This document shows, piece by piece, positions 1 through 7,810 of a stretch of DNA of 64,000 nucleotides. Numbering within the stretch: the stretch's first letter is position 1; the number at the start of each line of letters is the position of its first letter. The DNA lies in contig OZ242033.1 in assembly GCA_965205155.1 (NCBI GenBank), positions 2,666,001 to 2,730,000 on the forward strand, in the 5' to 3' direction. The DNA is from Aldehydirespirator sp965205155. GTDB taxonomy: Bacteria; Actinomycetota; Acidimicrobiia; Acidimicrobiales; Aldehydirespiratoraceae. The notes beneath the pieces were generated by a model. It did not search any database. It was not told the origin of the DNA and worked only from the letters and a program-made list of their open reading frames with translations. The position numbers were made by a program, and so were the translations under genes.

Positions 1-121
1 TGTCGAGGCTGTCGGCGTCCAGGTCGTCCGCGAAATCCGCCTCCGGCACCACGTCGGCCTCCTCGACCGAGAGTACTTCCACGGTGCACTGCTTGAAGCG
101 CTCGAAGTTCTCGTCACTCAC
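1..121 (-). CDS. acpP: Acyl carrier protein AcpP (3' part beyond the window)
   Basis: The first 40 codons are visible, starting at a GTG with a GGAAGGA ribosome site about 8 nt upstream. They read VSDENFERFKQ and end in the DADSLD block. The Ser of the Asp-Ser-Leu motif is the 4'-phosphopantetheine attachment site, so this is the carrier of growing acyl chains in type II fatty acid synthesis. It is the last visible gene of the fabD-fabH-fabG-acpP run on the minus strand, 68 nt after fabG. Only the N-terminal half is present. Identity rests on the motif and on the neighbours. Confidence 0.9.
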   Translation of the reverse strand, partial: MSDENFERFKQCTVEVLSVEEADVVPEADFADDLDADSLD

Positions 122-189
122 GGCTTTGTCCTTCCATCTCTGGCTTGCGTTGGGGGTTCCGGACGGGCCGGTGTCGCTGCCACGGCGCC

Positions 190-939
190 TCAGCCCATCG
201 AGAGGCCGCCGTCCACCGCAAGCACGATACCGGTGACGTAGCTCGCGTCCTCCGAAACGAGGAACTCGACCGCAGCCGCGATCTCGTCCGCCTCGCCGAC
301 GCGGCCCAGCGGCACCCGGTCCACGATGGCGGCCAGCTGATCGTCGTTGAGGGCGGCCAGCATGTCGGTGCCGACCGCGCCGGGGGCGATCACGTTCACG
401 GTCACGTTGCGGGACGCGAACTCCTTGGCCAGGGACCGGGCCAGACCGATGAGGCCGGCCTTGGAGGCCGAGTAGTTGGCCTGGCCGGCCTGGCCTCCGA
501 TGCCCGACACCGACGAGATGAGCACGATGCGGCCCCACCGGGCCCGGACCATGGCCCTCACCGCCTGTTTGGCCGCCCGGAAGCTGCCGGTGAGGTTGGC
601 GTCGATGACCGCGCCGAAGTCCTCCTCCGACATCCGCAGCACGAGCCCGTCGCGGGTGATGCCGGCGTTGCAGACGAGGATCTCCGGAGTCCCGAGCCTC
701 TCGGTCGTCTCGGCCAGGGCGGAGGTGACCGACTCAGGGTCGGTCACATCGCAGCGGACCCACGTCAGGTTGTGAGCGTCTACTTCTGCGGGCGGCTCGC
801 GGCGGTAGGTGACGGCCACCCGGTATCCGGCAAGGCTCAGCCGGCGGGCGATGGCCAGCCCGATGCCGCGGTTGCCGCCGGTGACTAGCGCTACTCGCCC
901 GGGGCCGACTCCGTCGCCCCCGTCCTCTCCGTCGCTCAC
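190..939 (-). CDS. fabG: 3-oxoacyl-[acyl-carrier-protein] reductase FabG
   Basis: A 249-residue short-chain dehydrogenase that reduces 3-oxoacyl-ACP with NADPH in the fatty acid elongation cycle. It has the cofactor loop TGGNRGIG at residues 20-27, CNAG around 90, and the catalytic Ser143, Tyr156 and Lys160 (YSASK). The C-terminus SYVTGIVLAVDGGLSMG is typical of FabG. The start is a GTG. Its Shine-Dalgarno (GGTGAGG) lies inside a 17-bp tandem duplication of the fabH 3' end. It sits between fabH and acpP, which makes FabG more likely than another SDR. Confidence 0.95.
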   Translation of the reverse strand: MSDGEDGGDGVGPGRVALVTGGNRGIGLAIARRLSLAGYRVAVTYRREPPAEVDAHNLTWVRCDVTDPESVTSALAETTERLGTPEILVCNAGITRDGLVLRMSEEDFGAVIDANLTGSFRAAKQAVRAMVRARWGRIVLISSVSGIGGQAGQANYSASKAGLIGLARSLAKEFASRNVTVNVIAPGAVGTDMLAALNDDQLAAIVDRVPLGRVGEADEIAAAVEFLVSEDASYVTGIVLAVDGGLSMG

Positions 940-942
940 GAA

Positions 943-982
943 GTGCGCCTCACCACCGGGCAGGAGTGCGCCTCACCACCGG
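943..982. repeat. 17-bp direct duplication of the fabH 3' end
   Basis: The plus-strand 17-mer GTGCGCCTCACCACCGG occurs at 943-959 and again at 966-982. The 966-982 copy carries the last fabH codons and its stop. The 943-959 copy lies just before fabG and gives the GGTGAGG ribosome site for the fabG GTG start. The 6-nt spacing between copies suggests local slippage or duplication. Confidence 0.85.
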
Positions 983-1893
983 ACGACGGTGGACGCCCAA
1001 GTCATGCCGGCCCCGAAGCCGGTCATGACCACGATCGCGCCGGGCTCGAGAGCGCCGTCGGCGTGGGCCTTGGCCATCGAGAGCGGGATGGTGGCCGCGC
1101 AGTTGTTGCCGGTGTGGTCGATGACGTTGTGGCTCTTGGCGAAGTCGATGCCGCTGCGCTTGCAGATGGCCTCGATGATCCTGATGTTGGCCTGGTGGGG
1201 CAGCAGGACATCTACCTCCTCGGGGCTGACCCCGGCCCGGTCGAGGGCGATCAGCACCGAGTCGGACACCGCTCGTACCGCCACCTTGAACACATCGCGG
1301 CCCTCCATCGTGATGAAGGAGTCGTGGTCGCCCATCAGCAGCCGGCGGTGGTTGCCGTCGGCGCCGAGATCCCACCCCAGCAGCGTGGGGTAGTCGGTGC
1401 GCTCGAGGACCACCGACCCGCCGCCGTCGGCGAACAGGATGGCGGTGCCCCTGTCGCTCCAGTCGGTCAGAGGCGACAGCGAGTCGGCGCCGATGAGCAG
1501 CACCCGCTCGGGACCTCCCGGAGCGTCGATCATGGCGTTCGCGGTCACGAACCCGTAGGTGAAGCCGGCGCAGGCCGCGTTCAGATCGAACGCGCCGCAG
1601 CTTAGACCGAGCTCGGCGTGAGTAACGGCCGCGGTCCCCGGGACCCGCTGGTCGGGGGTGGTGGTGGCCAGAATCATCAGGTCGATGTCGCCCGGCTCGA
1701 CGCCGGCCATCTCCAAGGCGGCCCGCCCCGACTCGATGGCCATGTCAGAAGTGGGAAGGCCGATGCGGCGCTCGCGTATCCCGGTGCGCTCCCGGATCCA
1801 CTCGTCGCTGGTGTCCATCATGGCGGCCAGGTCGTCGTTGGTCAGGACCTTCTCCGGCAGTGATGTTCCGATGCCGATGACTGTTGCGCCCAT
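973..1893 (-). CDS. fabH: 3-oxoacyl-ACP synthase III FabH
   Basis: A condensing enzyme of the thiolase fold that starts fatty acid synthesis from acyl-CoA and malonyl-ACP. With the ATG start it has 306 residues, close to the family length. The catalytic triad is visible: Cys108 in LNAACAGF, His233 in LPHQANIRI and an Asn near 263 in TGNNCAA. The C-terminus GFGAGMTWAS is a FabH signature. A TTG codon lies directly before the ATG, and the G-rich stretch upstream suits the ATG better. It is 34 nt downstream of fabD and precedes fabG. Confidence 0.95.
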   Translation of the reverse strand: MGATVIGIGTSLPEKVLTNDDLAAMMDTSDEWIRERTGIRERRIGLPTSDMAIESGRAALEMAGVEPGDIDLMILATTTPDQRVPGTAAVTHAELGLSCGAFDLNAACAGFTYGFVTANAMIDAPGGPERVLLIGADSLSPLTDWSDRGTAILFADGGGSVVLERTDYPTLLGWDLGADGNHRRLLMGDHDSFITMEGRDVFKVAVRAVSDSVLIALDRAGVSPEEVDVLLPHQANIRIIEAICKRSGIDFAKSHNVIDHTGNNCAATIPLSMAKAHADGALEPGAIVVMTGFGAGMTWASTVVRW

Positions 1894-1927
1894 CAAGACC
1901 CCCCTGCGGAATCCCTAGTCAATACCA

Positions 1928-3103
1928 TCAGTTCGTCCTCAGCCAGGCGATCGGCTGGCTGGCGGTCACCCGTTCGCCGTCGACGGCCAGCACACCCATC
2001 AGCTCCCCCGCGAAGGGGCTGCGGACTTCGTGGTCGCCCACTCGCCCGACCATCTGGCCGACGCCGACCGCCGCTCCGGCGCTGATCCCCTCACTGGGCT
2101 GGAAGATGCCGGCGGCGGGGCTCACCACGAGTCTCTCGGTGGCGAACAGGTGCTCCCCCTCGATGGCGGTGGCGGGCCGGGCCGGTGAGGCGGCCAGCGC
2201 CTCGAGCAGGCTGTCCAGATCGTCGGGTGCGGCCACCGACAGGGGCCGGCTCCCCTTGAGGGTGCGCTTCACCAGGCGGCCGAGGACCTCTCCGGGGCCC
2301 AGTTCCACGAAAGTGGTGAAGCCCGTGTCGCTGAGGGTGCTCAGTGTCTGGCGCCATCGCACCGGGCTGGTGAGCTGGGCCTTGAGCAGGTCCGGCCAGT
2401 CGGAGCCCCGGCCGTGGGGGGCCGCATCGACGTTGGCGATCACGGTTCCGAGGGGGTCGCGGAACTCGGTGCGGTCGATGGCCTTGGTGAGCCGATCGCG
2501 CGCCGGCGCCATGAACGGCGTGTGGAACGCGCCGCCCACCTGGAGGGGCATCACCCGCTTCGCCCCCAGTTCGCGGGCGATTCCCGCCGCGGTGTCGATG
2601 GCCTCGGGCGTCCCGGCGATCACCGCCTGGCCGGGAGCATTGTGGTTGGCCAACCAGACCTCTCCGGGGGCTCGGTTGCAGGCGATCTGCGCGTCGTCGT
2701 CGTCGAGGCCGAGCACGGCTGCCATCGTGCCCTCGCGCTCCTCGGCCGCGGCCTGCATGGCGTCGCCCCGCTCGGCCACCAGGGCCACCGCGTCGCCGAA
2801 GTCGAGCACGCCCGAAGCGGTCAGCGCCGAGTACTCGCCGAGACTGTGGCCGGCGTGGCCGGCGGCTTCGGTGCCGAGCCGGGTCACCGCATCGAGCGCG
2901 ACCATGGACATGACGAAGGTGGCCAGCTGGCTGTTGCGGGTCTGGGTGAGCTCGTCGGCGTCGGCGGTGAGCAGCAGCCGGGTGACGTCGCGGTCGGTCA
3001 CCTCGCACGCCTCCGTCACCAGCTCCCAGGAGGGATGGTCGACCCACGCCTCGCCCATACCGGGCTGCTGGGAGCCTTGGCCCGGATACATGAAGACGAT
3101 CAT
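1928..3103 (-). CDS. fabD: Malonyl CoA-ACP transacylase FabD with an extra C-terminal lipoyl-like domain
   Basis: Transfers malonyl groups from CoA to ACP. The nucleophile elbow GHSLGEY (Ser87), the PGQGSQ oxyanion region at 7-12 and His194 in GGAFHTPFM define the family. At 391 residues it is about 80 longer than a usual FabD. The extra part, about 322-391, reads like a barrel-sandwich biotinyl/lipoyl fold (SPFAGELMGVLAVDGERVTASQPI) but lacks a biotin or lipoyl attachment lysine (no MKM or DKA). GAGGGGG is a good Shine-Dalgarno for the ATG. First gene of the visible fab operon. Confidence 0.93.
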   Translation of the reverse strand: MIVFMYPGQGSQQPGMGEAWVDHPSWELVTEACEVTDRDVTRLLLTADADELTQTRNSQLATFVMSMVALDAVTRLGTEAAGHAGHSLGEYSALTASGVLDFGDAVALVAERGDAMQAAAEEREGTMAAVLGLDDDDAQIACNRAPGEVWLANHNAPGQAVIAGTPEAIDTAAGIARELGAKRVMPLQVGGAFHTPFMAPARDRLTKAIDRTEFRDPLGTVIANVDAAPHGRGSDWPDLLKAQLTSPVRWRQTLSTLSDTGFTTFVELGPGEVLGRLVKRTLKGSRPLSVAAPDDLDSLLEALAASPARPATAIEGEHLFATERLVVSPAAGIFQPSEGISAGAAVGVGQMVGRVGDHEVRSPFAGELMGVLAVDGERVTASQPIAWLRTN

Positions 3104-3189
3104 CGGTGGATCCCCCTCACCGCGACACTGGACCCGCCGATGCTCTGGGCCGGTTCATGTTCAGACCCTGCGCAGCATCTTCGCGTTTC

Positions 3190-3218
3190 ATGGCAGTCGC
3201 TCATGGTCGTAGCGTCAA
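3190..3218 (-). promoter_or_regulatory. Candidate promoter of the fab operon
   Basis: On the minus strand TTGACG (3218-3213) is followed after 17 bp by TGCCAT (3195-3190), about 87 nt before the fabD start. The -35 is good and the -10 is only fair. The rest of the 250-bp gap between fabD and the tRNA holds nothing else recognisable. Confidence 0.3.
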
Positions 3219-3354
3219 CTCCTCGAATCGCCGGCCCGCTTTCGGCGCAAGACCCAACAGGTTAGACGCGATGACGGCGTGTGCGGCCTGCTGCGTATAC
3301 AGCCTTCGGCGGGCGCGGGCCGCCTGGTGCCCAGCCGGTAGGCTCGTCTCTCCG

Positions 3355-3438
3355 GCCCGGATGGCGGAACTGGCAGACGCAGCGGACTCAAAATCCGCCG
3401 CCCGCAAGGGTGTGAGGGTTCGAATCCCTCTCCGGGCA
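3355..3438 (+). tRNA. tRNA-Leu (anticodon CAA)
   Basis: An 84-nt class II tRNA. The acceptor arms GCCCGGA and TCCGGGC pair perfectly, followed by discriminator A; CCA is not encoded. The anticodon stem GCGGA/TCCGC closes the loop CTCAAAA, giving anticodon CAA. There is a long variable arm, and the T arm has GAGGG TTCGAAT CCCTC. TATACA at 3296-3301 could be its -10, with a processed leader. Confidence 0.95.
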
Positions 3439-3453
3439 CACCTCTCCGGGCAC
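3427..3453. repeat. Tandem copy of the tRNA-Leu 3' end (possible attachment-site scar)
   Basis: CCTCTCCGGGCAC at 3427-3439, covering the T arm and acceptor 3' side, is repeated exactly at 3441-3453. Integrases often use tRNA 3' ends as attB and leave a direct copy. The genes after it look like an accessory island. No matching copy was seen at the far side near 8220-8480, so the att reading is tentative. Confidence 0.45.
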
Positions 3454-3463
3454 TAGGAACTAC

Positions 3464-4018
3464 CTAAACCGGTGGAGGGTCACCTGTCGGCGTGGCTCCT
3501 GAGATGCAGCCTGGCGGCTGCTGGTCGGAGGGTTCGTATGTGGCGATCACTTCGCCGTCTGTGATGGTGTATTCGATGGTGCTGTCATCGATGAGGGTGA
3601 CGAATCCGAAGATGGTCTGCTGGGCGACGGGCCAGTTCGATGGGGGCTTGTGCCCGGCACCGGTCTCGACGGTGCCTTTGGGTGCGTCGGCCAGGTACCA
3701 GTGGCGGCCGTTGAGGTCTGCGAGGTAGTCCATCCCGCAGTGGATGTAGAGCGGAAGCCGGTACGTGGTCCCGACGGCCAGTTCGGCGGCGTTCCAGGCG
3801 AGTTCGAAGGCGGGCGCCTCAAGGGTCTCGGGCGGCGCCCGCAGCGGGGGCGCCGCGCTGGACGGCCAGCGCGAGGCGAGCACGCTGGGGGCCGAGCCCA
3901 CCAACACGACGCCGTCGCCGGCGTCGACGACATCGTGGGCCCAGTAGTACTCAGGGGGGTCCACAGCATCCATGTCGACTTCGGCCCAGTGGATGCCGTT
4001 GGTGCTGCGCAGCACCAC
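3464..4018 (-). CDS. Hypothetical protein, partial BNR/sialidase-repeat-like
   Basis: The reading frame begins VVLRSTNGIHWAEVDMDAVD, which resembles one blade of BNR-repeat proteins (S-x-D/N-G-x-x-W). It continues into a 100-residue domain with the pattern LYIHCGMDYLADLNGRHW and ends in a Pro-rich tail. No start with a ribosome site is evident. The frame stays open upstream of the GTG, and a neighbouring frame over about 4020-4100 reads like protein (DLIGGDFPADFRRAIAAH). A frameshifted or truncated gene is therefore likely. Function unknown. Confidence 0.45.
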   Translation of the reverse strand: MVLRSTNGIHWAEVDMDAVDPPEYYWAHDVVDAGDGVVLVGSAPSVLASRWPSSAAPPLRAPPETLEAPAFELAWNAAELAVGTTYRLPLYIHCGMDYLADLNGRHWYLADAPKGTVETGAGHKPPSNWPVAQQTIFGFVTLIDDSTIEYTITDGEVIATYEPSDQQPPGCISGATPTGDPPPV

Positions 4019-4140
4019 CGGCTCCGCATAGGCCTGACATGAGCGGCGATGGCCCGGCGGAAGTCGGCGGGGAAGTCTCCGCCGATGAGGTCGACGCTGG
4101 TTCGTGGTTGCGATGTACGATCAGCGCCGAGGGGGGCCCG

Positions 4141-5091
4141 ATGGCGATGGTGACCCGTTGCCCGAGGTTGGCTCTGGCTGCGGTCGCGGTGGCGCTGCTG
4201 GCCGCGGCCTGTAGCGGCGATGCTGTTGTTGCTGGTGACTCGCAGGCCGTCGACGAGGTTCGTGTTCGGCCGCCGCTGCCTTGGGGTGTTCGCGATATCT
4301 GGTACCACCAGACCGGGCTGCTGTTGACGGCGGACGAGGACGTGTGGGCCGACCGCCTTGACCGGGTGTGCAAGACCGCTCTGGGTGCCGATGTCGACTC
4401 GCCGGTGTGGGATCGGGAGGCCGCGCAGGCTCTGGGCGAGGAATTCGCCGAGGCTGACGGCCTGAGGCCCGACTTGCCGCCACGGTGGCGGGAGCAGTTC
4501 TTGAGCGGCCTGTCCACGACGCTGTGGATCATGATCGTGCAAAGGACCGGGCTCGACGGACCCAACGTGTGCTGGGATCGGGTCCCCCCGGAGTTCCTCG
4601 ACGCAGGCCCCCGCGCCGGCGGCTCGACCAGCGGCTCGACTGGCGGCTCGACCCAGGGGCAGCTGCCCCCTGAATTCGGCACCCACATGACCGAGGAGGC
4701 GCTGGCCGCAGTGAAGGCCCGGTTCGACAGGATGTTCTGGCGGGTGGAGCCGCCGCTTCCGCCCCGCACTCGCGACATCTGGTGGGAGGCGACCGGTCTG
4801 CGAGCCACCGTCGACGAAGACATCTGGGCCGACCGGCTCAACCGAGCCTGCAACACGCCGGTCGAGGACCCCGTATGGGATGAGGCGACCGCAGCTGCTC
4901 TTGCTGAGGAGTTCATACTGGAGGACGGCGGCCAACCCTCGCCGGAGTTGGTCCAAGCCGCAGCAGGCGCCCTGTGGCAGATGACTACGGTGCCGGTGTC
5001 GGGCGCGTGCCCATGGCACTATCCGGCTGGGACCTTCGAGCCCGAGTTCGTCGAGCAGATGAAGGAGGAACGGCGAGCCGCCCTCAGCTAG
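4141..5091 (+). CDS. Predicted lipoprotein with an internally duplicated domain
   Basis: A 316-residue protein with a signal peptide and lipobox LLAAAC (Cys24), so probably anchored outside the membrane. Two copies of one domain (about 44-155 and 204-305) sit exactly 160 residues apart. RDIWYHQTGL at 51 matches RDIWWEATGL at 211, and D-E-D-V/I-W-A-D-R-L is shared. Each copy has a Cys pair (77 and 144; 237 and 290), perhaps a disulfide. A Gly/Ser/Thr linker (GGSTSGSTGG) joins them. AGGGGGG precedes the ATG; ATG 4147 is an alternative. No known family was recognised. Confidence 0.75.
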   Translation: MAMVTRCPRLALAAVAVALLAAACSGDAVVAGDSQAVDEVRVRPPLPWGVRDIWYHQTGLLLTADEDVWADRLDRVCKTALGADVDSPVWDREAAQALGEEFAEADGLRPDLPPRWREQFLSGLSTTLWIMIVQRTGLDGPNVCWDRVPPEFLDAGPRAGGSTSGSTGGSTQGQLPPEFGTHMTEEALAAVKARFDRMFWRVEPPLPPRTRDIWWEATGLRATVDEDIWADRLNRACNTPVEDPVWDEATAAALAEEFILEDGGQPSPELVQAAAGALWQMTTVPVSGACPWHYPAGTFEPEFVEQMKEERRAALS

Positions 5092-5378
5092 CGCCAGTTC
5101 AGGCAGGGCGCAGGACTCAGATCTTGCAGCACAGACCAGCGGCTCTGGCTCAACGGGCATCGCAGCGTTCGCGAGCGTTCCTCAGCGTTCCTGTGCAGGC
5201 GCCGCCACTGTTGCTGTGCGGCTGGCCACTTTGGTTCGGGCCCGCCACGATGGCAGCGACGTCGGCGTGGTCGTCTACGACTCCGGGGCGTTGGAGGTGT
5301 TGGGCCAGCCGCCGGACAAGCCGGGTTGGGCCGCCGGGCGTCGCAGCGCGATCGACGGCGACTGTGCAGGGAGCTGAG

Positions 5379-5579
5379 ATGTCATCGCGGGTCTCTGCCG
5401 AGGCCATGTTGCGAGTGCCAGACGTGCTTGACCGCGTCGGCGTCAGCCGCCGAACGCTGTGTCGATGGCGCGCGGATGGCACATTCCCCCAAGCGCTGAG
5501 GCTGGGCGCGAACTCCATCGGCTGGCCCCGTCACATCATCGATGAGTGGCTCGCCAACCGGCCTCCCGCTTGCCAGTGA
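5379..5579 (+). CDS. AlpA-like excisionase/regulator (MerR-type HTH)
   Basis: A 66-residue protein. LRVPDVLDRVGVSRRTLCRWRADGTFPQALRLG is the compact winged HTH of the AlpA/excisionase family, and IIDEWLANR follows as in that family. GGGAGCTGAG gives a good ribosome site. AlpA-like proteins usually regulate integrated elements. Here it lies 2 kb after a tRNA with a duplicated 3' end, but no integrase is present. The 287 bp before it (5092-5378) show no supportable gene. Confidence 0.75.
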   Translation: MSSRVSAEAMLRVPDVLDRVGVSRRTLCRWRADGTFPQALRLGANSIGWPRHIIDEWLANRPPACQ

Positions 5580-5656
5580 CGCCCCTGCATCACCTGCCTG
5601 AGGGCGCCCTGGCCTGTGCATCGACCCAGTGCCTGTGGGAACGTCCGCGACGATTC

Positions 5657-5666
5657 GGGGGGGGGG
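5657..5666. repeat. Ten-base G tract
   Basis: An uninterrupted run of ten G lies between the alpA-like gene and abiEi, about 125 bp before the abiEi start. Runs this long slip easily in replication. No coding frame is clearly switched by it, so it may have no role. Confidence 0.6.
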
Positions 5667-5761
5667 TGTGTGATGGCGGATGCGGGCGCAGCTTGTGGCT
5701 ATCAACGAGTAGCGGTGGGGTGCGGTGGTGGCAGCGGGGGATCGAGCGACCGTGATGTATG

Positions 5762-5802
5762 TTTCTCATATCGGCTCTGGTATATTTCTCATATGGGCTC
5801 TG
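5762..5802 (+). promoter_or_regulatory. Direct repeat at the abiE start, candidate operator
   Basis: TTTCTCATATCGGCTCTG at 5762-5779 and TTTCTCATATGGGCTCTG at 5785-5802 match in 17 of 18 positions with 23-bp periodicity, about two helical turns. The second copy contains the abiEi ATG (5793-5795). AbiEi proteins are known to repress their own operon by binding repeats near the promoter, so these are likely its sites. TATATT (5781-5786) between them may be part of a -10. Confidence 0.6.
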
Positions 5803-6644
5803 TCGAGGTATTGGGAAGCCTCGCGCCGGTGTTCTCGACGCGGGAGTTCGAGCGGGCGGCTGGAGTGCGGCCGTCCTCGGCGTCGCGGGCGCTGGGCGAG
5901 TTGGCGGCTGTGGGCCGGGTGGAGAAGATCCGCCGGGGGACGTGGCGCAACTTCGTTGTCTCATGGCCGTCCGCGGCCGAGTTCTTGGTCAGCGCTGGCT
6001 CTGTTTCGCATCACTGGACTGCGCAGTGGGAAGCGGAGCTGGAGGCGGCCTACGGCGGCGCCGTTCGACGGATCTCAGGTCTGACCGCTTTGGGGATGGC
6101 GGGGGCGGCGTTGATCTGCCGGCCAGAGGTCACCGTGGCCGACAGTGTCGCGTTCGACACCGGCGCGTTCGGGTTCGTGTCTTGGCGCGAGCGCCGGGAG
6201 TCTCTGCTGGTGGCAGCGGTGCAGCTGACCGAGCGCACATGGGTGTCGACTCCCGGGCGGGCAGTGCTGGAATGCGCCCACTGGCCGCACCGCTCGCACC
6301 GCTGGGAGGAGTATCTGGGCCGCATGTTGGCCTACCGCTTCGAGGTGTGCCCGCCGGGCGAGGTCGCCGCCGCCGCCGACGCTTTGGGACGGCGCGCCGG
6401 CCTGCGGCGGATCTCGTCGTTGGCGCAAGGCCTGGCCGAGTCCCAGACAGGGCGAAGTCTGGGGTTCGACATCGACCCCCGTTGGGCCGAACTGGGCTCC
6501 GCAGCGGTTCGCGGCGACGACTGGATACACCTTGCGCCGCTGCACCGCACCGGCAGCCCGTCCCGCGTTGCGTACCGAGACACGGCCCGCAAGGTCAACT
6601 GGGCGGCTGCCCCCGACGCTGTCGCTGCTGTGGTCTCGACATGA
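5793..6644 (+). CDS. AbiEi-type antitoxin/transcriptional repressor
   Basis: A 283-residue protein with an N-terminal winged HTH (STREFERAAGVRPSSASRALGELAAVGRVEKIRRGTW split over about 15-50) and a C-terminal AbiEi-like domain. The ATG at 5793 was chosen because the HTH begins soon after and the operator repeats overlap it; the longer upstream frame reads as noise. Its stop overlaps the toxin start (ATGA), the translational coupling typical of abiE pairs. In known systems AbiEi represses the operon and counteracts AbiEii without direct binding (type IV). Confidence 0.75.
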   Translation: MGSVEVLGSLAPVFSTREFERAAGVRPSSASRALGELAAVGRVEKIRRGTWRNFVVSWPSAAEFLVSAGSVSHHWTAQWEAELEAAYGGAVRRISGLTALGMAGAALICRPEVTVADSVAFDTGAFGFVSWRERRESLLVAAVQLTERTWVSTPGRAVLECAHWPHRSHRWEEYLGRMLAYRFEVCPPGEVAAAADALGRRAGLRRISSLAQGLAESQTGRSLGFDIDPRWAELGSAAVRGDDWIHLAPLHRTGSPSRVAYRDTARKVNWAAAPDAVAAVVST

Positions 6645-7519
6645 GCGGGCCGACCAGCCGCCGCAGCAGATGGGAGCCGGTCGACCTGGTCCAGCACCAG
6701 ATAGTCTCCGCGGTCGCGGCGCGCCAACAAGGCGTCCCGCGGGTGATGTTCAAGGGCGGGACTCTGCTTCGGGTCTGCTACCGGCGCGACTGGCGGTTCT
6801 CAGAAGACCTGGACTTCGACTGGATCCACGCCGACGACACCAAGCCAGCCATACAGGACTTCTTTGACCGAGTCCTCAATTCGGCGTCGAGAACTTACCG
6901 GACCGCGTTCGACACGAAATGGGGCGCCAACAAACTCAACATCTACTGGGAGCTGCCCAACGCCACGACCGGCGTCATCTTCACCGACGTGAAACCCCGC
7001 CAGCACCCCGGGGCCGGGCCCACTGCCGCGCACTGGACCATCTTGGACAGATACCCACAAGTCGACACCACCAACCCCATCTTGGGATACTCACCGGCTT
7101 CGATGCTGGCAGCAAAACTCGACTGCATCGCGAACCCCTACCGGCTCGCCCCACGCGACTACTACGACCTGAACCGCCTGCTCCAAGATCCCTCGATAGA
7201 CACCAACGCGGCCCTCGATGAGTTCACCGCACGCCACCAAGACGCACACCCCGCCACAGCTGGCCGCGACTGGTTCGACATCCTGTTCGACAACGCGTAC
7301 CAACACGAAGCAGAACTCGCTGAAAAATGGACCGAGATCACCCGAACAGGCATGATCCAAGACCCACACCAGGACTTCGCCGCCATGCTCGGCATCGTCA
7401 TCGACGCCACACAACACGCCCTCGACGACTACACGGCCACAAACACCATCTCACACCCCGACCTCCGTACCCCCAACCTGCCGCCGTCGAACCGGCCAGC
7501 ACCAGGCCTAGGAATCTGA
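6641..7519 (+). CDS. AbiEii-type nucleotidyltransferase toxin
   Basis: A 292-residue member of the AbiEii/AbiGii family. The nucleotidyltransferase signature is intact: KGGT at 38-41 and SEDLDFD at 54-60, plus the later motif ASMLAAKLDCIANPYRLAPRDYYDL. Family members transfer nucleotides to tRNA or other targets and stop growth, in some cases aborting phage infection. It overlaps abiEi by 4 nt. Codon use shifts to C-ending, A-richer codons near the 3' end compared with the core genes, in line with acquisition. The 290 bp after it hold no supportable gene. Confidence 0.85.
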   Translation: MSGPTSRRSRWEPVDLVQHQIVSAVAARQQGVPRVMFKGGTLLRVCYRRDWRFSEDLDFDWIHADDTKPAIQDFFDRVLNSASRTYRTAFDTKWGANKLNIYWELPNATTGVIFTDVKPRQHPGAGPTAAHWTILDRYPQVDTTNPILGYSPASMLAAKLDCIANPYRLAPRDYYDLNRLLQDPSIDTNAALDEFTARHQDAHPATAGRDWFDILFDNAYQHEAELAEKWTEITRTGMIQDPHQDFAAMLGIVIDATQHALDDYTATNTISHPDLRTPNLPPSNRPAPGLGI

Positions 7520-7810
7520 GAGACTCCCAGACGGCCCCGGCACCGTCGAGACGTACCGTGCATCGTGGGACAAGACGTAGAAGCTCGAGCAGACGAGGGA
7601 TTGCGGTGCTTGGGCATCGCGGCGACAGCCGCCGATGTGGGGTCGATCTCGCGCAGGCCGCGGCCCATCGCCCACTTCATGGTCGGTAGCATGGCAAAGC
7701 ATGGGATGATATGTTGAACATCGAACCTTGCCACCGGGTGTCAGCGGTAGGCCAGTCAGCATGACACTGCTCGACAGGATCTCTGCCGAGGACATCTGAG
7801 AGGCATTCCC

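Noticed and set aside
5657..5666. Ten-G tract as a phase-variation switch
   Set aside because: It lies about 125 bp before abiEi, outside any supported reading frame and too far from a promoter core to argue a switch; recorded only as a repeat.
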